Assembly: GCF_949628265.1 (NCBI RefSeq) | Contig: NC_088789.1 | Span: 24,297,883 to 24,361,882, forward strand | Length of the DNA: 64,000 bases | Source of the DNA: Cloeon dipterum | Taxonomy: Eukaryota > Arthropoda > Insecta > Ephemeroptera > Baetidae | Direction: 5' to 3' | Shown here: positions 23,901 through 37,158 of the stretch, piece after piece | Layout of the letters: the number at the start of each line of letters is the position of its first letter | Position numbering within the stretch: the stretch's first letter is position 1 | Position numbers and translations under genes: made by a program | The notes under the pieces: model-generated | The model's input: only the letters and a program-made list of their open reading frames with translations | Databases searched by the model: none | What the model was told of the DNA's origin: nothing

Positions 23901-26469
23901 TGAATTTCTTGGTATACATTAAAATTTTTGCTGGAATTTTTCAACCATAACACTCATAAGTTTCTTGACAAATTTTAGCATGATTCGGAGAGTTTTGTAA
24001 ATATTTAAACTCATCTACAAAAAGCCGTCAGTTCCAGAGTTGAATTTGTATGATTTGGAGACGGTTATATCGTAAAATGTTTACTGTTTTTAAGGGTTCT
24101 CTGTGGCATATTAAAAAACCAATGAAACTCCGTGAATATTAAATGTAATTTTATTGCAAAATCTTTTGTGCTATTGGTGCCAGAATCAAAAAGGTTTCGA
24201 TAATTGTTACTTGACATGCTACAAAATCAGATTAAAAGTTAAGCTCTAAAAGTATCATTTCGCTGCAGGCACAGTAAAAATATGAATTATTTTATTCAAT
24301 TTAAGATGAAGTTTTAGTGCAATAAATTGACAAAAGGATCAGGTAAAATCAATCCGTTTGAGAGACCACACTTGCAAGTTGATTTTTGTCGGATAAAATA
24401 TTTTGAATTTGATATTACGGCTAAAATTGCTTAATAAACGCATCCATTTGAAATCTATCACAAATCGTAGCCTTGGTCAGAAAAAATTGTAAAATAGCAA
24501 CTATCCTCTGTAAAACATAAATATTTTTCTCATTGATAATGTTTGATGTACAGAAATGTGTATTTATCATCAAAATTAGAAACAAATCCAACTAGAGTAC
24601 AATTCACCTGCTATAATCAACAGTTCATCTAAAGGAATGGAAATTCGTTGGACAAATTGTCAAAATTCGATATAAATAAGGTCGTAACTTTTTTACAGCG
24701 GTGTGACACGAGGGATATGCGTTATTGTTGGTGGTGTAGTAGCGTGACCCACTTACCCAACAACCCAGCTGTTGGGGCGGAGGACAGATATTGTCAATAT
24801 TTAGATGTTATGAACCAACGTGGTAATAAATTGATGCTCTCACTATCTACGAACTACGTATCAACGAAAGGGAAAAATATGCATGTCGAAAATAGCCACA
24901 GGCCACAGGATTTGATGAGTCGCTCAGCTGGACCAAGGCCGGGAATATTCACATTTTAAAATAAAACCCTACGTGAATATGTATTCCAAAGTGAAATGTT
25001 AATTAACGCGGAACACACTTCTGTGAAAAAAAAACGGATTATAAACTTCACTGAGAGTGGAATATAGTACGCATTGACTAAAGCCGCGTGTATTTACACC
25101 TTTTTTTCCTCAGAGCAAATTCACGCAGCATTTTTTCTTTCTCTGCCGAGCTCTTTAAATATAAAAAAGGAACTTGCGAGAGCGGAAAAAAAGAGGGGAC
25201 TGTGCGCTGCGATTGAAAGAACCTGTACTTTCAAAGTAATGACTGATGAGTTTCTAAGCGTGCGTAACACTTTCGTATAATTATAGTTATTTAAAACATT
25301 TCTTCCACAGATGCAACACGCGTATTTATGGTTTTCAATCAAGTGAAAATTTAAATCACGTTTTGCAATACATTCTGGTTTTTATGGGTTTTAGATGGAT
25401 TCTGAGCCGATGTTGGATGCTTTTTAACACGCAATTTTAGCCAAATTTTCACGTTTTTTCAAGTCAATTGCACTCTTCCAAAATAATCGTTGAAATTTCG
25501 ATAAAAATGTCAATATCATTGAACCGAATACATGAAAACATTAAAGTTACTGATTATATTTATTATTTTTCTTACGAATTGCTAAATTCCATAAAAAAAT
25601 GTAATAGTTTTGAATTTTTCACTTTTAATATCAATTAAAAGAATGTCAACCGTAACTATACCAATCGTAAAACGTTTTAACTTTTATTTTACCTTTTAAA
25701 AATTACTTCATATATTGCCATCGAAACTGGATAGGAGTGAATTTTTCCACGTTGGAAACGAGTGAAATATTGAAATGTTCGAGGGTCTCAGCATTATTTT
25801 TGCTGTTTCAGACGCTACAAGAAGATTTTCGCAATTTCAGACGATCCTAAGTGGAGTTTAGAAGGCATTGGATGATTCAATCGTGCTCGTTTAGTCGTCC
25901 CATGACTATTGGAAACTCAGAGAAAATATATATCGTCTAAAATTCAAAGCTTGGGGGGCTCAGGAAAGCTTAACGACGCATGATATTCGTTATAGCATCA
26001 ACCGGAGTAAAATTTGTTTGAAGCTTCTATTGCAGAGCAAAGGTTAATTTGCGTTCACCATGATACGAATGATTTTTTGTTAGTGTTAGCATTATAATTA
26101 TAATCAAGTGACTTGTTCAAGATCGAAACTGCTGACAAATTACGCCTTCGCATCCTCGTCATTTTTATTATACGCATTCAACTCAAAGGAGGAAAGATAA
26201 CGTCTCCCAAATGCTCAAATATTAATAGTGTTTAAGTGAATTGCTCTCAATTAAATGTTCCAAATAAAAAGAAAATAAATATTTACCAAAAGACAAAGAT
26301 TTTGACTTTTCCTTTAGGAACAAAAGTGCATTTTAGATTGTATTGTTTAATTCAATCGAACCAATTTGAATTTTGTAAAAATTTTCTTACATTCTAGATC
26401 CAAATTTTGTATTTAAACAAAATTTTTACTTTGATTTTCTTTAATGTAATATGTTCAGGCTAAATCAGG

Positions 26470-26744
26470 CTAAACCAGTGGAGGCCAGATGTGCGGTAAA
26501 ATTGGTTCCCTCTGCGCAGATCTAAGATGGCGTCTGAATGTGGGAAACAAAAAGCTCTCATTGGATTTCCGTACGAGTGTCAAAAGTTTGTTTTTACGAT
26601 CCAAAAGTCACAATTAGTGCAAGTAATGCAAGTTATGTCACAATATTGACCAAAACTTAGTTCTTTTCGCACATTTTCACGTGACCATACTCCACCGGAC
26701 GATGTATCTGCGCCTCGCACGAATCTGGACTCCGCTGGGCTTAG
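26470..26744 (+). mobile_element. MITE-like element, family B, copy 1
   Basis: About 275 bp with imperfect terminal inverted repeats: CTAAACCAGTGGAGGCCAG at the left end, and CTGGACTCCGCTGGGCTTAG at the right end, which reads back as a similar sequence. The body is shared with 30604-30881 in the GPCR intron. There is no coding capacity. Confidence 0.7.
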
Positions 26745-27199
26745 CAAAAATTGGCTGAAGGATCAAACCTCTGCAAATTCGGAAAACTCTCTGGCACACT
26801 AAATTTTTGCACGGATAGATTTTAGACTGTTTTAGTCGCTGTGGAAGTTTTAAAAGATTTTTAAATTATGGTTCTAATGGCGTGCATTCGAGCTCATTTA
26901 AAGGTCCCGTAATGAATAATGAAGCGTAGAAAAATTTACGAGCCTAAAATTGTTATGAATTTTTAACAATTCACTGACTCCAGAATTTATACCATTTTTC
27001 ACGTAAACAATTTTAAATTTCTAATTTTTCCAGTTGAAATCAAATGCATCTTTCTCGTTGTTTATAACGAGCTGTTAATTTCCACAGAAATATCCTAAGG
27101 TCTTATGGGTATGTAACCCATTGAATGAGAACATTATATACGCTGTTCCAAAACAATTTCACAACTAATAATTCATTACTTAAATTGCTATTCTCTTCT

Positions 27200-27427
27200 G
27201 TCCTTGAAAGTGAGAGTCTACAAAGCGCGCGGGTGCGCGGCGTATAGCACCACCTGGCTGCATAATCAGGAGGGGCGCGAGTGGGAGATGGCGCATGGCT
27301 GGGCAAATGGGCAGATCTCGATCAGCAGCAGCATCCCTCGAGCAGTCGGGAGCTGCAATGGCATAGCACAGGAGCTGCCCTCTGAGTCGTCGGTGGCGCC
27401 TTGCTGCCCGCGAGCCTCCTCTCGGCC
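27200..27427 (+). promoter_or_regulatory. CpG-rich promoter / 5'-UTR region of the GPCR gene
   Basis: A GC- and CpG-rich island (GCGCGC tracts) in AT-rich flanks lies directly before the proposed GPCR start codon and its splice donor. The frame open through this block on the plus strand is out of frame with the receptor. A transcription start cannot be placed. Confidence 0.4.
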
Positions 27428-30400
27428 ATGGAAATGCCGTGAGTTATTGCATTTTTTTCCTTGCAATCTCGATATCCACTTTCCCCCTTTTGTGAAATTC
27501 CAACTCTGACAATGAGGAATTTTTCGCTCGCAATAACACGCGTGGATTTCTTGTTATGAAAATCTCGAACATTGTCTCTGCAATTTTTTGCTTTGTCTGT
27601 TTATCACGTGATAAATTATTATTGTCCTTTCAGAACAGATGAAATCAATTCCTTCTTTGAAGCTGTCAATGCAAAATTAAAGCTTCCTTTTGAATTTTTG
27701 TTTACTGTATTTTTTGTCCTTTCACCTGAGAGTAATTCTTGCTTTGTCGCTTTCAGTGCCAAATTTAAGCTCCTTTTGCAGTCGCTAACAAACGTAATTT
27801 TCCCCGTCTAATGATTCAGCCGCAGCACGCGTAGGCGCGAATTACGTGATATTCAATCGTACGAAAGCTGCCAAATAAATTGGGTGTAGAATAACTGTCG
27901 AGAGGAAGGCCTCCCTAGCAACCCCACCTTCGTTACCTTCTAAATATCCAATATGATAGCAAAATTCTGTGAACTGATGTAGTCGGCGTCTTGGTCTTCT
28001 CAGTCAGCTACTTGATATTGCGAAAATGAAAGCCATTTTGAGAGCATTCTTCGCTGACAAAAGGTTGGAACGAATAATGAAATGCTTAAGTATTATTAGC
28101 ACGTGTGATGCGTCGATTATTGAAGGACACCGATTGATTGCATTTTCGCGTTAAGCCTGTCCCCAGTCAAAGGGAAAATGGAATAATCCCGTTTCACTCA
28201 TGAACAGAGAGTAAGCAGTGATCGAGGCTTGAAATAAAATAAATGCAGATCAAGCAGACGATGAATAGGCTTCAGGTTAAATTTTAATTTCCTGGAAACT
28301 CAGCTCGCTTTTATATGTCCTAATTTTGGTACACTCGGTTTTCTTCGCTTATTCAAATATTTCAACCCCTCTCTCATCCTCAGCTAACCCCGGGACTAAA
28401 TAAAGTAGCGCTTTCGCCCCGTTAACTTGTGTAAATAATAAAACAGACTCCTTTGAAAAGAAAAACTGGTGCTGGTAGCGAGCGATCTCCGCGGCACACA
28501 CCAGGCAGGAGGCTCTCCAGTAGAACACTCTTTTAAATGATGCGGTGTTGCATTTCGAGAAATGTAATTTCTTAACATCAACTGTACCAAGTCTCTCAAC
28601 ATTCTAGACCCCTTTGACAGCCGTTACTTTATATTTTAATATCAAGTTTGTTTTTAAGTGCACAAAACTGGTGTATTGAGGCAACGTAAAATTATTTTAA
28701 AGGGCGAGTTAGGGGTTTAAGATGAAGGGTTTGTTAAAAAAAAATTTTAAGGTGTTATTAAACAATCAGGAACAAAATTATCTGGAAAAATGAAAAGTGG
28801 TGGGGTCCAAATACCCTTAAAACTTTTTTGCTCGTCAGGGGGCATCAAGATGAATTAAACGGGGAGAAGTTTTGCATTTCTGATCATCAGAAGCCGATAT
28901 TGGGAAAACAGTTGATAATTCGGTTTTTGACCTAAAGCCAGGTTTTGACCTTTCACCCGGAATATCTAAAAACGAAACTATCACCGTCGCAAAAATTTCA
29001 GGGTAGATTGATATTTCAATTTTCAACACTTCTGTGGCTTTGATTTCTCATTAAAATTTAAAAAAATTCATATGCCTACAATTCAGAATTTCATTCATTG
29101 GTGGCTTAAGCCTTTTGGACTTAAAAATTGTATATTTTCACAAAAGTTATTTTGCATATTGTTAGAAAGTGACTTGGAATGGAATTTGGTTTAGCTTTAT
29201 AATTTATAATCTACATAGATTCCGAGATATGGCCGATTTTATGTTTTTTTCTCAATTTTTATCCCTGAAATCCGGGAATGATCCCAAAATTTCAATGAAT
29301 ATAATGCTTTGAGTCAACATATTGTGATGGAATTTAATAAACAACAACAAGTTTTGGGATTCCAGCTATTGCTGTGGCTCTAATAGCAGAGAAAGTACAC
29401 TAGAAAATCCTATTGAAATTTAAATGAGTTCGCTGCAGACCTTTGGATTCGTGGAATCAAATTTATGCTCATTTTGGAAAGGTATTAACAAGATAGTAAT
29501 ATTGGCAATAAACTTCGATTATAAAGAAAATTTGTCGGATATTTTTGCACCGGTTGAGAAATAAAGTAGTATGCTTAGCAATAAATGTCACGACAAATAT
29601 GAAAAAAATTGGAAATTTTATTAAGGGGTTAATAAGGGAAAAGACCTGCGCATGTCACACGCCTGATGGTGGTTTTCAGGCCTCTGACTAATCGCTCACC
29701 GTGAGTTCACCGCAGCGAACTCCCCTCATTTGTATGATATTTCATTTTTTAGCATACTAAATTTAAAAAAAATAATAATTGAACGCCACGCATGTAAATT
29801 TATATAAAGTGGTAGTTTTCTTAATTTATTTCTTTTGCATGATCTTGCCCTGAAACAGGGTGTCGGCAAGCCAGCCAGGGTTGAGCGTAGTCAAGAGCGA
29901 CGGTCTGCGCTACTCCCTGCAGACCACCGTGATCATGTACGTGGCTTACAGCACCATTTTCGTGCTCGGCGTGGTGGGCAACGCGTTGGTCGTGGTCGTG
30001 GTGAGGAGGACACCGCGAATGCGCACCGCCACCAATGTGTTCATCACCAACCTCGCGTGCGCAGACCTGATGGTCAACCTGCTCTGTCTGCCCTTCACCC
30101 TCCTGGGCAACGTGTACAGCGGTAAGGCTCGAAATGTTTAGGAAATTATTTTTGGTTCTCAACTTGGCAGTTTGAGTATAGCATGGTTGTTGGGTCCTTT
30201 CATCTGCAAGATGGTTCCGTACCTGCAGGGCGTGTCGGTGGCCGCCTCCGTGCACACGCTGGTTGCGATAGCAGCAGAACGGTGCTTTGCAATCTGCTAC
30301 CCCATGAGAGGTCCAGCAATGTCCGACAAGGCGTGCTATTACACAATCACAGTCATCTGGGTCTTCAGTCTGGCCATCACCTCTCCCTGGCTCGTCTACT

Positions 30401-33400
30401 TCCGGCTGCAGCCCCTCGAAGAAGGCTCATCCCTGCAGGTTCCTATACCCTCTTAAATAGTTTCCTTTGAATATAATTTTGTCTGGCCGTAAAAAAATCA
30501 AAGATCTGTTTGTTGGAAGTTTTGAGGAGAATTCGTTGGGGAAAAATAGAGCGACGGATTGCACACTTTGACGTCATCACTGCTCAGGGTGGCAAGGATA
30601 AGGACTAAATCAGCGGGAGCCAGATGTGCGATAATAATGGTTCGCACTGCGCAGATCCAAAATGGCGTCTGAATGTGGGAAACAAAAAGCTCTCTTTGGA
30701 TTGCCGTGCGAGTGTCAAGAGTTTGTTTTTACGATCCAAAAGACACAATTAGTACAAGTAATGCAAATTATACAAAAACTTTGTTCTTTTTGCGCATTTT
30801 CACGTGACCGTTTTTTCGCGCCATACTCCACCGGACGCCATACCTGCGCGTCGCACGAATCTGGCCCCCGCTGGACTTAATAGGATTTAGTTAACTGCAT
30901 TTGTCTCTTTTTTCTAAATAAAAGATGTGCAAGAGTTAATAAATAAAATTAATGAATCCTAATCTTCCACTTAAACTGTCTTTGAAATTCGACTTTAGAT
31001 TATTTCCAAAAATATTTCTAGGGTACTCAATTCATAGGACGCAGTTATATTAGAAATTTTTCCTTTGATCAAATTCAATAAATTCCCCACGATCCGAAAA
31101 CTAAAAAGAGTTTCCTTGTTAGATTTTCAAACTTTTTGCTGAACACTTTATTATTTTTCTAGTACTCTCCAAGATTTTTTATTCCTTAAATAGGTTTGCG
31201 AAGAAGTGTGGCCCGACCCCATGAGCGGGAACATTTACTTCGTGGTCGCCCACCTCGTGCTGTGCTACCTGGCGCCGTTGGGTGTCATCAACGTCTGCTA
31301 CATTTTGGTGTGGAGGAAGGTGTGGCACAAAAGCAGTGCTCAGGACGAGACCTTTCAAGAGCACCAGTCAGTCATAATCAGAACCAGGGCCAGAGTGATA
31401 AAAGTACGCCCGATTGGAAGTGCTTAAAATAAATGTAACCATGTGACGCCTGTCGTTGCAGATGCTGGTCGTCGTCGTTTTGTCATTCGCCTTTTGTTGG
31501 CTTCCTTTGTACTCGCTGTTTTTCTGGGTGAAACTCGTGGGTCCAGCCACGCTTTCGCCAAGAGAGGTAAGCATATAGAAACACGCCGCACTCGACGCGT
31601 AAATGCTCCTCTTTCTGTGATTGCAGGAGGCTTTTGTGAGTGCAATGCTGCCTATTTCCCAATGGCTTGGGGCTTCCAACTCGTGCATCAACCCAGTTTT
31701 GTACGCCTACTTTAATAAACGTTTCAGAGCTAGCTTCCAGAGCATCCTTAGAAGCATACCGTGCCTCTCCAGATTCAACAAAGGTAAATTATACTTTCCA
31801 ATGTCAATTTTTCCTTCTCATCCTAAGTGCATGTTGATATCAAAGAAAATAAAATTACAACATTCTTTCCTGGTCTATTCAGCGAGTTATAGTGGACATA
31901 CGAACTGAAAAATTCCGAAACATGATTTTAACTTTTTTTTGGGTCAGAATAAGACTCAGTTTTTTCGGTCTGTACCCAAATTAGGTGTTTATGTTTAATT
32001 TCTATTTCATTTTTATATAAATAGAATCACTCATATTATTTATTTCATTGATATCATTATTAGTTCATCATCTTCTATTCCTTGTTGTAATCAGAGTCGT
32101 CGCTCTGGTTTACGTCGTGAGGGGTTTGCTGCGGGAAACTTCTATAGGGAGGGTGAAGTGGGGAAGAACAAAGGGAATGGAGGGAGAAATGTCACGCTGC
32201 AAGCACAAAGGGAGTGTTAATTCCACAAATGCGAGAGTGATTTCTGGAATTGTTGATTTAATCAATCGCGAAAGAGCTAAGATATTTTCAGGCTGCTTTT
32301 TAAATTTCTGAGAAAATCGGCTCCAAAGTTGTCATGCTAATTAAGCAGTTAACGTTGTCTCCTTAAAGAAAATTCCTGATTTATTACACCAGTAGAAAAT
32401 TTACCTCCTAATTCAAACACAAATACTTGAAAAAATGAAATCTAGCGAAAAATAAACACGTGGACAAACTTTTAAAGTCTCCGAAAAATACGCAAAATCT
32501 GAAATTTTACGTTACTTATTCGCCCTGATTCGATGCAAAATGCAAATTTTAGAGAAAACATCCCGAACGTACTATGTGGGAGGTGATGGGAGTCAGAGGT
32601 TGTAAAAAGTGTGCGGTTACCCCGTTTTTGAATATTTAAAAATTCCGTGTGCAAGCTGAAAAGATCGACTTACTTTTGTGTAGCTTTAGATTTCAACTTG
32701 AAACTTTCTCTTCCCGTCCTAACTTTTCATATTGAACAGCTCTTACGTTTACAAAAAAGTTAGAGGTCAAAGATCAAGGTCAGCTTTTTTACCCTTATTA
32801 ATATAAATTCTGAATTTTCAGGGTTCCACCGATGTTTTTTGTCAAGGTTCTGGACCAAAATTTAGACCGTGAAATTCTGTACAAAAATATCAAGTTTTAT
32901 ATATACACACACTCGGTATGGTTCCGACGAAATTGAGTTAAAAATCCGGTTGGAGGTGGATCGCCCTTTCTCATGCATGCCATTTGAACTGAAAAACTGC
33001 GTTATTTCATTTTCAAACAGCTTTGGAACACTAAGCAAACATTAATTGACCATTGACCAATAAAAAAGCTAAGTTTTACCCTCAGTGCCTGACCCTGAAG
33101 GTCACAATTTCGATATCGTCAAATATCTAGGTGTATTGTCATATGGTGTTTTGACCTTAAACATCTCAAATTTGATGTCAAATAATTAACAACCTATGAA
33201 TTGAATGGATCAATTCTTCTTACTTGGATTAAAGGTCCACTCTGTCTTGCAATCTTCGTTTTCTATATATATTTAAAATTCTTTTCAAGGCAATAACGTC
33301 GCCCTGAAGAGGCAAGGGTGTGTCCACCGTCGCGAAGTACACCGCTTCCGCCACAATTACACGCTGCGACCTTCGAAACGAGCGGTGATGCAGAGGAGAC

Positions 33401-33435
33401 GGGCAGACGAGGCCTTGAAGGAAACGGCCCTTTGA
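27428..33435 (+). CDS. Rhodopsin-class (class A) neuropeptide-receptor-like GPCR, 382 aa, 7 exons
   Basis: Exons: 27428-27438, 29859-30121, 30182-30438, 31194-31403, 31462-31566, 31627-31783, 33290-33435. The total is 1149 nt with phases consistent. Seven membrane segments are visible, TM1 beginning [13 protein letters not shown] and TM7 [12 protein letters not shown]. The TM3/ECL2 disulfide Cys pair is present (FICK and QVCEE), as are the FCWLP motif of TM6 and NPxxY (NPVLY) of TM7. The DRY motif at the end of TM3 is replaced by ERC. Similarity in TM2-TM3 ([15 protein letters not shown]) points to the NPFF/SIFamide/RYamide-like peptide-receptor group; the ligand is not identifiable. The tail ends ETAL, a class I PDZ-type ending. 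Exon 1 (four codons, good Kozak context) and the last exon are the least certain; other C-termini are possible from acceptors near 31880 or 32092. Intron 3 holds a MITE-like element. Confidence 0.85.
30604..30881 (+). mobile_element. MITE-like element, family B, copy 2 (in GPCR intron)
   Basis: Same orientation as 26470-26744 and highly similar along its length, including the shared blocks AATGGCGTCTGAATGTGGG, GTTTTTACGATCCAAAAG and CATACTCCACCGGACG. The imperfect inverted ends are kept: CAGCGGGAGCCAGATGTGCG on the left and a matching inverse on the right. It lies between GPCR exons 3 and 4. Confidence 0.72.
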
Positions 33436-36419
33436 ACTTAACTTTTGAAGCTCAAAAATTGTCACAAGCGCTCAAACTTGCATAAAAGAATATTTTGCTG
33501 CTGATATTCAAGCCAGCTCCGTTCTGTCTTTCCTCCTATAAAAATGGGTGTGGATCACCTAAAATCCTGTCTGTACTGAAACTGAAAGAGCTGATTGAGA
33601 GAATGAGAGCGACTACTCGACGTAATTAATAATTATAAAAAATATGCACTGTAAAATCTGACTTTGCGGTAAAATATAAATATATCTTTAAAAGATGGAC
33701 AGCGTGGACTGTCATAAAATATTTTTTCTTTGTTTGTTAAGAAAACGCTATTTTGAAAATATGCAGTTGTAAAGGGTTTCGACATTTGCCAAAGCTTTTG
33801 ATGAAAGGGAACTGTGGAATTTCCGATTTCTATACTAAATAGCCAACAAATTTTTAGGAGATTTCTTTCCAATTGCAGACTTTGATGTGCACAATAGCGA
33901 ACGTTGAGCGTGATTTTCTGTTCCCTGAGGGCAAAAAGCATTCAGTGGTTGAATTTTAAATTTAATACTCTTTAAAATGACCAAGATGTAATTTTTTCAA
34001 CTTAAGAGGATCGATGATTTGTATTTTATACTTCCATCATGATTTCTGCCATTTTCGACAAGGATGTACACTATTTCTAAGATTTTAACGAGCTTCTCAC
34101 GTCGCAACTAAGGCATCTGGTGAATTTGTAAATAAATGTTTTGTGCGATATTAGAAGATTCGTCTGCGTTTTTCTTCCTTCAGAAACCGCAATGGCACGT
34201 AATTTCAATTCATGCTGATAAATACACTTCTGATTAGCAAGGAGAGTTGCCTCTTTCAGGCGGTTCTCTCGTATATTGCAATCCAAGCCGCCGACTGCAA
34301 TCGAATGAGACTCGCCTGCCGCCTGCTCAATACTAGGCAACCTTGGCCTTTGACCCAGAAACACCAAGCGCGCCGCTTGCAATAACATCGCGCGCTGCGC
34401 CGCTGCAGCTCCGAAAATTTAGCTCAAAACGTGAATTTATGCAGCCAGCTTGACGTGCATTCACTGACAAGGCGTTTATGGAGTGACCCAAAAGCGCTAA
34501 TTTATTCGCAGCGCCGACCTTGCCTCGTAATTGCGAATTTTTCCATTCTGTTTGCACTCGATGAGAGAATTAAGACTTAACTGGAATACCAGTTGGCTGA
34601 AAATTTTTTAATTTATAACCGAAACAGGAAGATGATTATGTAAATATCCTGCAATGAAAAATTGGTTTTCAATTAAAAAATGAAACAAACCTTGGAGCGT
34701 GTGACTGATATTTTTTGTTGAAGCCAACTAAAATATTGTTGATCTTAAAATCATCCATATTTAATTTAACAATATGTCTCCGATTTACATTTTTAATAAT
34801 CATCAATCGATTTCTGAGTAAAGTTAAATCAAAGTATTAAAAATGTTGTATATTCAATGGAATTTTTGTGTTTATGATTGGAAATCTAGTAATGCCTGAA
34901 GTCAATTTTTTTTTAGCAAAATTCAATAGTTTTGAGATTTTTCTCGAGCTGCGTTTCATCGCGGAAGGAAGCTGGACGTTTTTCTTTAATTTTAACAAGC
35001 ACATGTTATATGATTTTTGTAATTTTCGACTAGTCGCCGTGGATACTTGAGAGGGCGCATAGAGCAGAGGCCCCTAGAATAAGTATTATGAAACTTACCA
35101 ATTGAAAATAATGAGGGTTCTAGCAATTACAGAGAAAATACAGCCGAGAATAATATCCCTGAAAAATTGCCAATGTCAAAACAAAAGCTGAATTTGTGTT
35201 GCTATAGATTTACCCAAATTTAATCAGCTCAAATTAGTACAAGTTTTGCTCTAGTTTTTTTTGCAACTACCCGTTATTTAAATTATTTTAAAAATTGAAG
35301 AGCTTTACACGACTAAATAAATTATTCTCGGAGATTTAGCAATCCACTAGAGTTTTTAGATATTTTTTATTTATTTATTTGGTCCAGTTATTAATTCAGG
35401 CGATTTATTTGCTAGTGCTCAAGAGGTTAAACAAATTTGCAGTTCACCAAAACGCAACACTAGTTTAGCGCAAAAAAACGGCCAATTTTGGGATTTTCCA
35501 TAGTTTCCAATTTTTAATTTACTTCTCATTTTACATTGAATTTTCTATGTCCTACTTTATAAACGCACAATGTTTAGGATAATTGCGCAAAATAGCGGGA
35601 AAGATAAAGCACTACGTTTCTTTTTTGTTTGTGAATGTGAAGCAGGTTTATTTTCGGGAGAGCTGCAGGTTTTTGCTAACTCATATGCTGATTGTAATAA
35701 TCACACAGCAACAACAAAATCGTGTTCCAAAAAAGGGGAGAAACTCATTTATTCAAGCATAGAGAAGCCATTTTTATTTGCTTTTTCACTTCATTTTAAT
35801 CTGTTTTCAGACTTTCAGAGTCTTTGTCATCTTTGTATAATGTATTAACAATTAATTTTCTGGATTCGCATGAAATGTTGACGCTCTCTGTCTGCCTAAA
35901 ACGTGAAAAAATAAGTAGTCTACTAAAATACCCAAGTCTAAAACATTAGTATGTTTCTAAAGCTTAAGTCAAGCGTGCAGGCTATTTTTATTCCAACGTT
36001 TAAGCCCTTTTCCAGAAATTAATAATCCGCGTTGAGCTTTCCGCTCCATTAAATCGCTTCCAGCAAAAACACCACTATCATTTGAGCTTTCATCCCATCT
36101 GTATTTTTTAGTGTCCGACTCATCTCTTTCAATGAGGCGCAAATCTGAATTTACATATAATTTTTTTGCTTCGGCACGTCTCATTATTCGCATTTTATAC
36201 CGTTACGAGATTCTGCCTGAGAGCGCAATTGATCGCTCCCTTCGATGGAGCGCTTTGCATAAAAAAACAGAAAAAAATTCATGCTCCGCACCAATCCGCA
36301 CACACGGTATAGAAAATGCATGAGTTTATGCAACAGCCCGGAGGCGCATAAAATGTATGGATTTGCTCCACTTAGCAATCAATAAATCACGATAGCAAGA
36401 GCAACAAAATAATTGCGCA
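33436..36419. other. Intergenic region between GPCR and TATDN1
   Basis: Mostly AT-rich DNA with a modest GC rise near 34250-34560. No exon with plausible codon use and splice sites was found on either strand, and no repeat copy was recognised. Confidence 0.45.
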
Positions 36420-36769
36420 CGGCGGGGGGTGGAGGGGGAACGAGATCGTTTAAAGGCCATTGACGGGGCCGCCAATTTCCGAAAACGGCGGTCGAGGGTC
36501 GAGCTCATCATCATACGCACCGGGCGCAAAAAGAGGGAAAGGGGTCACGGCGCCTGCAACAGGTGCGAGTACGCATCCCGCCCGTCTCGCGAGCGTTGCC
36601 AGTTGCATACTTGTCCGAGACGCAGGAGCTGGCCACGCCCCCTCGGCCATATGGGCCCCGCATCGATTCGCCACGCCAGGTGGTGCGCGGCGCGGTGCTC
36701 AGCCTAGCAAGTAGTGAAGAGAGAAGTCGGTGAAGGAAAGTCAAAGAAGCGGTTCGACCAACAACCCGG
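36420..36769 (+). promoter_or_regulatory. CpG-rich promoter and non-coding first exon of TATDN1
   Basis: A G-rich, CpG-rich island ends with a strong splice donor (CCGG|GTGAGTGG at 36769/36770). The matching acceptor TTGCAG lies at 37157, one base before the TATDN1 ATG at 37159. This gives a non-coding first exon and a 388-bp 5'-UTR intron. The transcription start within the island is unknown. Confidence 0.6.
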
Positions 36770-37158
36770 GTGAGTGGTTTTCTGCCCGATTTCACCCCTT
36801 TGACCGTTCGGCCGGTGCCCGTGTGGTTTGCGCTGGGTAAATCGAAAGTTTCTGCTCCATCCGAGCCGGGTTTACGGCAGCCAAGGGGCACGGGAATCTC
36901 TGTTTGCGGTCGCCACCGGAATGCTGTTTTGCTTCTTGACCGAGTTGTGCATGGAGGCGGTGACTCACGGGATAAATTGCCCGAACCGAACATTGCTTTC
37001 CAGACAAAGGGTTACGTCTCGTTTGATGCGTTTCTTGATCACTCCTCGCCTCTTTGCTTCGCAACTCGCAACGCACTCGTTTTGCCTGTTTGTTTATGCC
37101 TAGCAATTATTTTTCTTTATCGAATTATCTCTAATTCGTTTTCCTCGGAACTTGCAGA

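Larger units (their letters stand above)
23174..27199. other. Intergenic region between divergent LRR and GPCR genes
   Basis: Four kilobases of mostly AT-rich DNA. It contains the decayed family-A copy (23590-23900) and a family-B MITE-like copy (26470-26744). The reading frame at 24648-24959 has no recognisable domain and no in-phase splice partners. Nothing else can be supported. Confidence 0.5.

Noticed and set aside
24648..24959. 103-codon plus-strand frame in intergenic DNA
   Set aside because: No similarity I can recognise, ordinary AT-rich composition and no splice-consistent neighbours; compatible with chance.
27204..27509. 101-codon plus-strand frame in the GPCR upstream island
   Set aside because: It overlaps the donor of the proposed GPCR first exon in another frame, has no recognisable domain and no in-phase partners.
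33229..33465. 78-codon minus-strand frame
   Set aside because: It lies antisense to the GPCR last exon (33290-33435), which has correct phase, codon use and acceptor on the plus strand.
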